Shown here in pieces: positions 1-5,878 of a stretch of 7,538 bases of DNA. Source of the DNA: an uncultured Spirochaetaceae bacterium (GTDB lineage Bacteria > Spirochaetota > Spirochaetia > Treponematales > Treponemataceae); the NCBI GenBank assembly GCA_902773215.1, contig CACYDQ010000007.1:1-7538 (forward strand), given 5' to 3'. The position numbers and the translations under genes are program-made. Within the stretch, counting starts at the first letter, position 1. Each line of letters begins with the position of its first letter. The notes beneath the pieces are model-generated. The model did no database searches, was not told the DNA's origin, and saw only the letters and a program-made list of their open reading frames with translations.

Positions 1-1
1 C

Positions 2-505
2 TTCACGTTCAGCATGATCGTTCCCTTCCAGATGGTCATGTACACGATGACCTTCGTCGTCAACCGCCTCAGCTTCGACAACGTGTTTGGCATCCTCTTC
101 GTGTACCTGGGCTTCGGGGCGGGACTGACGGTGTTCATGTTCACGGGCTTCGTCAAGGCAATCCCGCTTGAGGTGGAGGAGGCCGCGACGATAGACGGCT
201 GCAACCCCTTGCAGACCTACTTCCTTGTCGTCTTCCCCATGCTCAAGCCGACGGCCATCACGGTGGCAATCCTTCAGGCAATGTGGATATGGAACGATTA
301 CCTGCTGCCCTACCTTATCCTCGGCTCGGATCACAAGACCGTTCCGGTTGCAATCCAGCTCGCCATGCAGGGCGCATACGGGTCCACCGACTACGGCGGG
401 TTCATGGCGATGCTCGTCGTCGCAATCGTGCCGATCATCGCGTTCTACATCTCGGCGCAGAAATACATCATCAACGGGGTCACCGCCGGCGCGGTGAAGG
501 GCTGA
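2..505 (+). CDS. Sugar ABC transporter permease, MalG type (3' part)
   Basis: The 5' end lies outside the window; 167 codons and the TGA are present, against roughly 270-300 residues for the family. This is one of the two membrane subunits of a binding-protein-dependent carbohydrate importer in the inner membrane. The key evidence is the cytoplasmic EAA loop at visible residues 60-82 (EEAATIDGCNPLQTYF then FPMLKP), which docks on the ATPase subunit. Hydrophobic membrane segments flank it (about 28-50, 84-106 and 133-151), and the WNDYLLPYL stretch typical of MalG-like permeases follows the loop. The C-terminus ends in NGVTAGAVKG, close to the usual family ending. The substrate cannot be read from this fragment. 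A LacI-type regulator gene starts 8 bases downstream on the same strand, which suggests a sugar-inducible operon. Family assignment is firm; sugar specificity is unknown. Confidence 0.93.
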   Translation, partial: FTFSMIVPFQMVMYTMTFVVNRLSFDNVFGILFVYLGFGAGLTVFMFTGFVKAIPLEVEEAATIDGCNPLQTYFLVVFPMLKPTAITVAILQAMWIWNDYLLPYLILGSDHKTVPVAIQLAMQGAYGSTDYGGFMAMLVVAIVPIIAFYISAQKYIINGVTAGAVKG

Positions 506-513
506 TTCCCGCC

Positions 514-1521
514 ATGACCATAAAGGACATTGCCCGCGAATGCGGCTGTGCCGTGGGAACCGTTTCCCGCGTCCTGAACAATCACCCTGACGTGAGCGAG
601 AAGACGCGGGAGAAGGTTCTTGCGGTCGTGAAGAAGCATGATTTCATACTGAACGCGAACGCCAAGATGCTCAAGGCTCAGGACAGCAAGACCATAGAGG
701 TCCTCGTCAAGGGGACTTCAAGCATCCTGCTGAACAGCCTGCTCGAGCGCATCCAGAAGCGGATGGAGCCCTTGCAGTACAATGCGAGCGTCGTCGTCCT
801 TGATGAGTACGACAACGAGGCCAAGGCCGCCAACCGCATCTGCTCCGAGCAGAAGCCGGTGGGGATAATCTTCCTGGGCGGAAGCCCTGACTTGTGCAAG
901 GATGACATTGCCAGGCTCCCGCTCCCCTGCGTGCTCATATCGAACGAGGCGCAGTCCATGGAGGGCACGAGGCTTTCAAGCGTCAGCACGGACAACTTCA
1001 CCGCCGCCAGCCACTCAGCCGACTACCTGATTCAGATGGGGCACACGAGGATTGGCGTGATAGGGGGAGACCTGGGCGGATCCGGGATAACCCAGCGCCG
1101 CTATGACGGGTTCCTCGCCAGCCTGACAAAGGCGGGCCTGGGTTTTGACTATGGGAGGGCATACGCCACGGCGAAGTACTCGTTCGAGGACGGGGCACGG
1201 GCGGCGGAGCGTCTCATGGGGAGCTACCCCGAAATGACCGCCATCTTCGCCATGTCCGACGTGATGGCGATCGGGGCTATCAGGAGGCTCGCGGACATGG
1301 GCCGCAAGGTTCCCGACGATGTCTCCGTGATCGGGTTTGACGGCATCCCCCTCAGCAGCTACTACCAGCCCCGCCTCGCCACCATACGGCAGGAGACGGA
1401 CCTGCTGGCGGACGAGGGGCTGAACATCCTTTTGAACATGATTGAGCGGAATGCCCCGCCGGAGAACAAGTTCATCCCCTTCGAGTTCATCCCCGGGGAA
1501 AGCGTCCGCCGCCTTGCATAA
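514..1521 (+). CDS. LacI-family transcriptional regulator
   Basis: A 335-residue protein of normal LacI/GalR length. Residues 2-22 (TIKDIARECGCAVGTVSRVL) form the DNA-binding helix-turn-helix, followed by NNHPDVSEKTREKV and a hinge-helix region with Leu53 (AKMLKAQ). The rest is a periplasmic-binding-protein-like effector domain, with recognisable blocks GHTRIGVIGG (176-185), RRYDGF (195-200), AIFAMSDVMAIGAIRRLADMG (243-263), PDDVSVIGFDGIPLSSY (267-283) and LATIRQ (288-293). The start at 514 is chosen because the family N-terminus begins there; the same frame is open far upstream, but that part overlaps the permease and is not LacI sequence. The nearest Shine-Dalgarno-like AAGGG (497-501) is 12 bases away, so translation may be coupled to the permease. 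It probably controls the upstream sugar uptake operon in response to a sugar. No operator palindrome is visible in the window. Confidence 0.93.
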   Translation: MTIKDIARECGCAVGTVSRVLNNHPDVSEKTREKVLAVVKKHDFILNANAKMLKAQDSKTIEVLVKGTSSILLNSLLERIQKRMEPLQYNASVVVLDEYDNEAKAANRICSEQKPVGIIFLGGSPDLCKDDIARLPLPCVLISNEAQSMEGTRLSSVSTDNFTAASHSADYLIQMGHTRIGVIGGDLGGSGITQRRYDGFLASLTKAGLGFDYGRAYATAKYSFEDGARAAERLMGSYPEMTAIFAMSDVMAIGAIRRLADMGRKVPDDVSVIGFDGIPLSSYYQPRLATIRQETDLLADEGLNILLNMIERNAPPENKFIPFEFIPGESVRRLA

Positions 1522-1528
1522 GCGGCGG
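1506..1528. terminator. GC hairpin between convergent lacI-type gene and recR
   Basis: CCGCCGC (1506-1512) and GCGGCGG (1522-1528) form a perfect 7-bp stem around a 9-base loop that contains the TAA of the lacI-type gene. The two convergent genes are only 10 bases apart. The position fits a two-way terminator, but neither side has a proper T tract, so efficiency as an intrinsic terminator is doubtful. Confidence 0.4.
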
Positions 1529-1531
1529 CCC

Positions 1532-2119
1532 CTAGAAACCTGCCCGTCCCATGAAGCTGCGGGCGAGGGTCAGGCGGTCTATGTACTCCAGGTCGCCGCC
1601 GACGGGAAGGCCGCTTGCGAGCCGGGTCAGCTTGCAGGGGGAACCTTTGAGCAGGCTCTGGATGTAGAGGGCTGTCGTGTCCCCCTCCACGGTGGGGTTG
1701 GTCGCAAGGATTACTTCCTGTATGCCCTCTTTTTCCACCCGCTCCAGCAGTTCCTTTATGCGGAGGCTGTCCGGGCTGATTCCTTCCAGCGGGGCGATAA
1801 CCCCTCCGAGCACGTGGAAGAGCCCCTTGTAGTCATGGCAGCTTTCGATTATCGCGACGTCCTGCGGCTGCTCCACGACGCATATCGTCGTGCGGTCGCG
1901 GGTCATATCCTGGCAGATGGGGCAGGGATCTTCCTCCGTCCATGCGCCGCATATCCTACAGGGACGTATCCTCTCCTGCAGGGTCTCTATCTGCTTTGCG
2001 AACCTCCGCATAAAAGCGGGGTCTGCCTTGAGCAGGAACGAGGCAATTCTCCCGGCCGACTTCTTGCCGATACCCGGCAGGCGTGAGAAGGATTCTGTTA
2101 CTTCGTCTATCGCGTTCAT
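1532..2119 (-). CDS. recR: Recombination mediator RecR
   Basis: A 195-residue protein, close to the usual ~200. RecR works with RecO (and RecF) to load RecA on SSB-coated single-stranded DNA at gaps. Domains in order: helix-hairpin-helix LPGIGKKSAGRIA (14-26); a four-cysteine zinc finger with Cys54, Cys57, Cys66 and Cys69; a Toprim domain with Glu83 (VVEQPQD), FHVLGG (101-106), and NPTVEGD (141-147); then the C-terminal LASGLPVGGDLEYID (168-182) shared by RecR proteins. All key residues are present. The start lies 2 bases after the ebfC stop with no strong Shine-Dalgarno of its own, so translational coupling to ebfC is likely. The ebfC-recR pairing next to dnaX is a common bacterial arrangement and supports the call. 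Confidence 0.97.
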   Translation of the reverse strand: MNAIDEVTESFSRLPGIGKKSAGRIASFLLKADPAFMRRFAKQIETLQERIRPCRICGAWTEEDPCPICQDMTRDRTTICVVEQPQDVAIIESCHDYKGLFHVLGGVIAPLEGISPDSLRIKELLERVEKEGIQEVILATNPTVEGDTTALYIQSLLKGSPCKLTRLASGLPVGGDLEYIDRLTLARSFMGRAGF

Positions 2120-2121
2120 GC

Positions 2122-2433
2122 TCAGGCGTTCAGTCCGGGTATGTTCAGACCTCCGACCATGGGGCCGAGCCGGGCTTTGATTTCTTCCTGCACCTTGTCT
2201 ATCGCGGCGTGGTGTGCCGAACGGATTAAGTCCTGCAGCATCGGCACGTCACGGTTGTCCACGCAGATGGGATCCAGCTTTATTTCGAGCATCTCGAACT
2301 TCCCGTTGAGGGTGACGGCGACCATGTTCCCTCCGGAGGTTCCCGTGGCGCGGATTGTCGCAAGCTCGGCCTGCGCCGCCTGCAGCTTCTCCTTAAGGGA
2401 TCCAAGGTCTTTCAGCATATCGAACGGATTCAT
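2122..2433 (-). CDS. ebfC: YbaB/EbfC family nucleoid-associated protein
   Basis: A 103-residue protein, the usual size for the family. These small dimeric proteins bind DNA and coat the nucleoid; in Borrelia burgdorferi EbfC is a DNA-binding regulator. An N-terminal helix (about 8-28, LKDLGSLKEKLQAAQAELAT) leads to the family's strand region with GNMVAVTLNGKFEMLEIKLD (35-54), then a long C-terminal helix (about 64-90) that ends in a Gly/Pro/Asn-rich tail (GGLNIPGLNA). The start is supported by AAGGAG at 2439-2444, 5 bases before the ATG. It sits between dnaX and recR, as in many bacteria, and has its own promoter-like sequence overlapping the end of dnaX. The gene name follows family convention; the precise role in this organism is not shown by sequence. 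Confidence 0.95.
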   Translation of the reverse strand: MNPFDMLKDLGSLKEKLQAAQAELATIRATGTSGGNMVAVTLNGKFEMLEIKLDPICVDNRDVPMLQDLIRSAHHAAIDKVQEEIKARLGPMVGGLNIPGLNA

Positions 2434-2438
2434 AAAAA

Positions 2439-2483
2439 CTCCTTTTTCTTCTATATAATAGGTGCGTTACTCCTGCATGTCAC
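2439..2483 (-). promoter_or_regulatory. Promoter and RBS for ebfC-recR
   Basis: On the minus strand GTGACA (2478-2483; 5 of 6 matches to TTGACA) is followed after exactly 17 bases by TATTAT (2455-2460; 5 of 6 matches to TATAAT). This is a good sigma-70-type promoter in the 46-base gap after dnaX, with the -35 box overlapping the dnaX stop codon. AAGGAG (2439-2444) is the ribosome binding site. Expected RNA start is near 2448. ebfC-recR can therefore be expressed independently of dnaX as well as by readthrough. Confidence 0.65.
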
Positions 2484-4237
2484 ATTCCGAGGACGCTTCC
2501 CTTGAATGTGTCACGAAGGATTTCAACCTGCACGGGCAATTTGACTTCTGCATTCTGCTCTTCCTTCTTTTCTTCTATCTGCACGTCGAAGGTAAAGCCC
2601 CTGCCCGACTTGGACGAAAGCCATCCTGTCACGTCGGCCGCCCGGGACTTGAGCTGCATCATCGCAAAGGGGCTTGCGACCGTGACCTCAAGGCTCCCGG
2701 CGTCAATCCTGTGCGAGACGGATTCCGACAGGGCCGCCGAAAGCAGGCCGTCCGTCGCAGAGAACTCCTTGAGCATCGCCTGAAACAACTCTTCCGGGTC
2801 AAGCGGAACTGCCGGGGCGGGCTGTAGCGCCGGAACTTCTTGAACGGGCTGCGACTCTGAAGCTAACTCTTGCCGCGAGGGTTGCGGCAGCTTAGCTTCC
2901 ATCCCTGTTATACCCCGTGACGTTGCCCCCGGCAACGTCATTGGCTGCGTATCAGCCGCTGATTTGTTTACCGGCGGTTCAGCTCCGCCATCACGAAAAG
3001 GGGGTGTCCAGCCTATCCCGCCTTGCCCGGAAGCTCCTCCGTCCGCCGTACCTGCATTGGTTCCCGCCGGCACTGCCGCCGCCGATGCCGCGGACCTGGC
3101 GAGCAGGGGCTTTATGCCGTCCAGGGCCTTCTTGACCTCCGCCGGGGAAACGTATTCCCTGAGCCAGGTCAGGCGGCTTATGGCAAGCTCCATCTCGTAG
3201 CGGGTGTTCAGAGAATAGCGGATATCCCGGTAGAGCTTCATGAAGATGTCGATTGCCCGTTCCACCTGCACGGAGGACCATGCCCCGAGCACTTCCTGGG
3301 AGAAGGCCGCGACGTTGTGCCCGAGCAGGGCTTCCTTGGTCACCCCGCTCTTGATGAGGAGGAGGCTCCGCAGGTAGTCGGCGCAGTTGGAAATCAGTTG
3401 CTCCACGCTCACGCCGTTCTGCATGTATTCATCCAGCTTGGTCAAAGCCTCGCTCGACTTGCCCGCGACGCAGAGACCGAACAGCTCGTTCAGCCTGTCC
3501 ACGCCGACCAGCCCCAGCTTGTCGCGGATTTTCGTGTAGGTCATCTCGTCGCCGGAGAATGCCGCCACCTGATCGAAGAGGGTGTAGGAGTCGCGCATGG
3601 AACCGCCGGACTCGCGGGCTATCCAGTAGAGGGCCTCGTCGTCAGCCTTGATTCCGAGCTCCTGCGCGGCGGCGGCGAGCTGCTCCTTGACCTTCTCCAC
3701 GGGGACAAGGCGGAAGTTGAACTGCTGGCAGCGGGACTTTATCGTCATGGGAACTTTCTGCAGCTCCGTCGTCGCAAAGATGAACACGACGTATGGCGGC
3801 GGCTCCTCTATCGTCTTGAGCAGGGCGTTGAATGCGCTCGTCGAGAGCATGTGGACTTCGTCGATGATGTAGACCTTGTAGCGGCAGGAGTTCGGGGGGA
3901 AGAGCACCTCGTCCTTTATCTGCCGCACGTTGTCAACGCTGTTGTTGGAGGCTCCGTCTATCTCTATGACGTCCAGCGAGGAGCCGGCTGTTATCTCCTT
4001 GCAGGCCTGGCATTCCCCGCAGGGGGAGGCGGTCGGCCCCTTGGCACAGTTGAGGGCCTTGGCGAGGATTCGTGCGGTGGAAGTCTTGCCGCAGCCACGG
4101 GGGCCGGAAAAAAGGTAGGCATGGGCAATCCTGCCGGCGTTTATGGAGTTCTCCATTGTCTGGGCGACAAACTCCTGTCCGACCAGGTTCTCGAATCGTT
4201 GCGGCCTCCTCCGGGTCGCAGTCACTTCATAAGCCAT
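2480..4237 (-). CDS. dnaX: DNA polymerase III subunit gamma/tau (DnaX)
   Basis: A 585-residue clamp-loader ATPase that loads the sliding clamp and, in its tau form, organises the replisome. Visible motifs: Walker A GPRGCGKT (45-52); zinc site Cys64, Cys73, Cys76 and Cys79; Walker B IIDEVHM (124-130); sensor 1 ATTE (155-158); SRC with arginine finger Arg169; sensor 2 GGSMRD with Arg215. Domains I-III end near residue 372. An Ala/Gly/Pro-rich linker (about 375-480) precedes a C-terminal domain. The N-terminus MAYEVTATRRRPQRF departs from the common YxxLYRKxRP opening and looks spirochaetal. No Shine-Dalgarno precedes the ATG, and a promoter-like sequence places the RNA start at about the ATG, so the message may be leaderless. 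The linker-coding stretch 2822-3064 has odd codons (CAA, TTA, GTA, CTA, TCA), several inverted repeats and a possible -1 frameshift site at codons 412-414. Confidence 0.97.
   Translation of the reverse strand: MAYEVTATRRRPQRFENLVGQEFVAQTMENSINAGRIAHAYLFSGPRGCGKTSTARILAKALNCAKGPTASPCGECQACKEITAGSSLDVIEIDGASNNSVDNVRQIKDEVLFPPNSCRYKVYIIDEVHMLSTSAFNALLKTIEEPPPYVVFIFATTELQKVPMTIKSRCQQFNFRLVPVEKVKEQLAAAAQELGIKADDEALYWIARESGGSMRDSYTLFDQVAAFSGDEMTYTKIRDKLGLVGVDRLNELFGLCVAGKSSEALTKLDEYMQNGVSVEQLISNCADYLRSLLLIKSGVTKEALLGHNVAAFSQEVLGAWSSVQVERAIDIFMKLYRDIRYSLNTRYEMELAISRLTWLREYVSPAEVKKALDGIKPLLARSAASAAAVPAGTNAGTADGGASGQGGIGWTPPFRDGGAEPPVNKSAADTQPMTLPGATSRGITGMEAKLPQPSRQELASESQPVQEVPALQPAPAVPLDPEELFQAMLKEFSATDGLLSAALSESVSHRIDAGSLEVTVASPFAMMQLKSRAADVTGWLSSKSGRGFTFDVQIEEKKEEQNAEVKLPVQVEILRDTFKGSVLGM
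2860..2989. repeat. Cluster of inverted repeats inside dnaX linker
   Basis: Four inverted repeats lie within 130 bases. AAGCTA (2860-2865)/TAGCTT (2893-2898) encloses TGCCGC (2871-2876)/GCGGCA (2884-2889). TGACGTTGCC (2918-2927)/GGCAACGTCA (2931-2940) is a perfect 10-bp stem with a 3-base loop. ATCAG (2951-2955)/CTGAT (2959-2963) has a 3-base loop. GGCGG (2973-2977)/CCGCC (2985-2989) has a 7-base loop. The stretch encodes part of the poorly constrained DnaX linker, and its codon use differs from the flanking gene. A small palindromic element tolerated in frame would explain this; whether copies occur elsewhere cannot be seen here. Confidence 0.7.
2973..3002 (-). other. Candidate -1 frameshift site in dnaX
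   Basis: In the dnaX reading frame, codons 412-414 read CCC CCT TTT, giving the X XXY YYZ heptamer C CCT TTT (2996-3002). Six bases later comes GGCGG-AGCTGAA-CCGCC (2989 down to 2973), an all-GC 5-bp hairpin. After a -1 slip the next codons are TCG then TGA, so the product would be 415 residues, ending just after domain III and a short linker. E. coli dnaX makes gamma by the same layout with A AAA AAG. The heptamer here is unusual and function is inferred only. Confidence 0.35.
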
Positions 4238-4243
4238 GCCGTA

Positions 4244-4272
4244 AGCATAAACGAAAAAGAGGAATTCGACAA
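4244..4272 (-). promoter_or_regulatory. Putative dnaX promoter
   Basis: Minus-strand TTGTCG (4267-4272; 4 of 6 to TTGACA), a 17-base spacer, then TATGCT (4244-4249; 4 of 6 to TATAAT). The expected RNA start, about 7 bases on, falls at or next to the dnaX ATG at 4237, and no Shine-Dalgarno is present. The match is moderate; the position and 17-base spacing add support. Confidence 0.45.
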
Positions 4273-4278
4273 GACATA

Positions 4279-4307
4279 TAGACGAAATGCCCGGCTTTCG
4301 CTATATT
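4279..4307 (+). promoter_or_regulatory. Putative MATE-gene promoter
   Basis: TAGACG (4279-4284; 4 of 6 to TTGACA), a 17-base spacer, then TATATT (4302-4307; 5 of 6 to TATAAT). The expected RNA start is about 4314. This leaves almost no leader before ATG 4316, or a leader of about 22 bases before the in-frame ATG 4337. It lies back to back with the putative dnaX promoter, the two -35 boxes being 6 bases apart. Confidence 0.5.
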
Positions 4308-4315
4308 TGCCTGCT

Positions 4316-5683
4316 ATGAGCAAACAGGGTCTCGACATGACCACCGGCAACCCCTTCAGGCTGCTTATCGTCTATTCCTTCCCGATTCTGCTGGGGAGCC
4401 TCTTCCAGCAGCTGTACAACATGTGCGACACGATCATCGTTGGCCGTTACCTGGGGCCGGACGCGCTCGCCGCCGTCGGCAACACCGGGCCTATGAACTT
4501 CCTCGTGTTCGGCTTCCTCTACGGCATGACGAGCGGCTTCGCGGTCATCACGGCGCAGAGGTTCGGCGCGCACGACGAGGAAGGGCTTAAGAAGTCCGTC
4601 GCCATGAACGTCGTGCTGAACGCCGCGACCGGAATCGTCATCACTGCCATATCCTGCGCCCTCACCATGCCCCTGCTCCGCGCCATCCACACGCCGGAGT
4701 CGATCATCGGCTGGTCCTTCGACTACATCTTCACCTGCTATGCGGGCATCCTCTGCATCATCCTCTACAACGGATGCGCCTGCGTCCTCCGCGCCGTCGG
4801 GGACAGCAAGACCCCGGTCTACTTCCTTGTCTTCTCATCCGCGCTGAACATCGCGCTGGACATCATCTTCATCGCGAGCTTCGGCCTGGGCGTGTTCGGG
4901 GCGGCGCTCGCGACCGTCATCTCGCAGGGGGTGTCCGGCATCCTCTCGCTCGTCTGGATTATCGTGAAGTACCCCATGCTCCGTGTGTCCGCCCGGCATT
5001 TCAGGACGGACTGGCGTTTTGCCTCCCGCCACCTTTCCATCGGGATGAACATGGGCTTCCAGTTCTCGATTACTGCGATAGGGACGATCGTCGTGGAGGG
5101 GGCGCTGAACAACTTCGGCGCGACCAAGATAGCAGCCTTCACCGCCGCCCAGAAGGTGGAGCAGCTGGTCACGGTCGTCGCGGGCGTGATGGGCGTGACC
5201 ATCGCAAACTACGGGGGGCAGAACCTCGGCGCGGGCAGGGTGGACAGGATTAAGGAGGGCGTGACCAAAGGGATAATCATCAGCGTCGCCTTCGCCGTCC
5301 TTGCCGCCGTCCTCGCGATGGTCTTCAACGAGCAGCTGGTCTCCCTCTTCCTGGACAAGGGCAAGGTGGATGCGGCCAGCTGGGAGGAGCTGCGGTCGGC
5401 CTCGTGGGAGTACCTGAACCTGACGACCGTCTTCTACCCCATGCTCTTCGTCATCTTCATCTACCGGAACGTCCTGCAGAGCATCGGGCGGGGCTTCTGG
5501 CCCCTGATGGGCGGCGTGTTCGAGCTGGTCGCCCGGTCCGCGGCGGCCTTCATCCTGCCCGCCTTCATCGGCTACGCGGGAATCTGCCTGTCCGAGCCCC
5601 TTGCCTGGGCATCGGCCGCGATTCCCCTCGCCATCGCCTACTATATCATCATAAACCGGATAGGACGCTCCCTGCGGAAGTAG
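4316..5683 (+). CDS. MATE-family multidrug/Na+ (H+) antiporter
   Basis: A 455-residue integral membrane protein of standard MATE length, expected to have 12 membrane helices in two homologous halves and to export drugs or metabolites using an Na+ or H+ gradient. Family signatures: LLIVYSFPILLGSLFQQLYN (16-35), DTIIVGRYLGPDALAAVG (38-55), YNGCACVLRAVGDSKTP (151-167), ALNIALDIIF (176-185), GVFGAALATVISQG (192-205) and, in the second half, AAQKVEQLVTVVAGV (277-291) and NYGGQNLGAGR (298-308). The start is uncertain. ATG 4316 gives the short N-terminal extension common in the family but has no Shine-Dalgarno; in-frame ATG 4337 (Met8) has CAGGG (4325-4329) 7 bases upstream. The gene diverges from dnaX and ends before a strong terminator, so it is probably transcribed alone. 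The frame is open upstream of 4316, but that stretch is antisense to dnaX. Substrate unknown. Confidence 0.94.
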   Translation: MSKQGLDMTTGNPFRLLIVYSFPILLGSLFQQLYNMCDTIIVGRYLGPDALAAVGNTGPMNFLVFGFLYGMTSGFAVITAQRFGAHDEEGLKKSVAMNVVLNAATGIVITAISCALTMPLLRAIHTPESIIGWSFDYIFTCYAGILCIILYNGCACVLRAVGDSKTPVYFLVFSSALNIALDIIFIASFGLGVFGAALATVISQGVSGILSLVWIIVKYPMLRVSARHFRTDWRFASRHLSIGMNMGFQFSITAIGTIVVEGALNNFGATKIAAFTAAQKVEQLVTVVAGVMGVTIANYGGQNLGAGRVDRIKEGVTKGIIISVAFAVLAAVLAMVFNEQLVSLFLDKGKVDAASWEELRSASWEYLNLTTVFYPMLFVIFIYRNVLQSIGRGFWPLMGGVFELVARSAAAFILPAFIGYAGICLSEPLAWASAAIPLAIAYYIIINRIGRSLRK

Positions 5684-5693
5684 ACGGGGACAC

Positions 5694-5724
5694 AAAAAAA
5701 GACCGCCTCGAAAGGCGGTCTTTT
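5694..5724. terminator. Bidirectional intrinsic terminator (MATE gene / tRNA-Pro)
   Basis: GACCGCCT (5701-5708) and AGGCGGTC (5713-5720) form a perfect 8-bp stem with a CGAA tetraloop. Seven A residues (5694-5700) lie on one side and TTTT (5721-5724) on the other, which extends the stem and supplies a T tract in both directions. It lies 10 bases after the MATE stop on + and 1 base beyond the tRNA 3' end on -, so it probably ends both transcripts. Confidence 0.9.
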
Positions 5725-5725
5725 A

Positions 5726-5799
5726 TCGGGTGAGCGGAACTCGAATCCGCGACCACTAGTCCCCCAGACTAGTAAGCTAACCAACTGCTCTATCACCCG
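5726..5799 (-). tRNA. tRNA-Pro (anticodon GGG)
   Basis: A complete 74-base cloverleaf. Acceptor stem CGGGTGA/TCACCCG with discriminator A; D arm GAGC-AGTTGGTTA-GCTT; anticodon arm CTAGT-CTGGGGG-ACTAG; variable loop TGGTC; T arm GCGGA-TTCGAGT-TCCGC. The 7-base anticodon loop places GGG at positions 34-36, followed by G37, as expected for proline tRNA reading CCC and CCU. The 3' CCA is not encoded and must be added enzymatically. It is a lone tRNA gene with its own promoter and terminator. Confidence 0.96.
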
Positions 5800-5811
5800 G
5801 AAAGTGACACT

Positions 5812-5840
5812 ATCATAGCAGATTGGAAAATAAAAATCAA
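5812..5840 (-). promoter_or_regulatory. Promoter of tRNA-Pro
   Basis: Minus-strand TTGATT (5835-5840; 4 of 6 to TTGACA), a 17-base spacer, and TATGAT (5812-5817; 5 of 6) preceded by TGC, an extended -10 element. The expected RNA start near 5805 is a few bases before the mature tRNA 5' end at 5799. Position, spacing and the extended -10 all agree. Confidence 0.7.
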
Positions 5841-5878
5841 GAGGGTCGCCGGCGGCTGGAACGGCTTTTCTCTCGATT

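Noticed and set aside
283..513. Extension of the LacI-type protein upstream to 283
   Set aside because: This part overlaps the permease in another frame and is not LacI sequence; the helix-turn-helix starts right after ATG 514.
1442..2086. 214-residue + strand open frame opposite recR
   Set aside because: It overlaps both the end of the lacI-type gene and nearly all of recR, which carries intact family motifs; no supporting signal.
2559..2580. A-rich GAAGAAAAGAAGG stretch near the dnaX 3' end as a slippery site
   Set aside because: It does not form an X XXY YYZ heptamer in frame, and a slip there would remove only the last ~30 residues.
3023..4315. Long open + strand frame running into the MATE gene, suggesting an 886-residue protein
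   Set aside because: It is antisense to dnaX, is rich in Arg/Gly/His with no recognisable domain, and the MATE family sequence begins only at about 4316. Open antisense frames are expected in GC-rich genes.
4835..5695. 286-residue minus-strand open frame opposite the MATE gene
   Set aside because: Highly charged, low-complexity translation (Asp/Gly/Arg/His) typical of a shadow frame; it also overlaps the terminator region.
5841..5878. Possible terminator after the HDOD gene (GC-rich CGCCGGCG followed by a T-rich stretch on the minus strand)
   Set aside because: The stem is too short and the T-rich part is separated from it and belongs to the tRNA -35/spacer region; no convincing hairpin.
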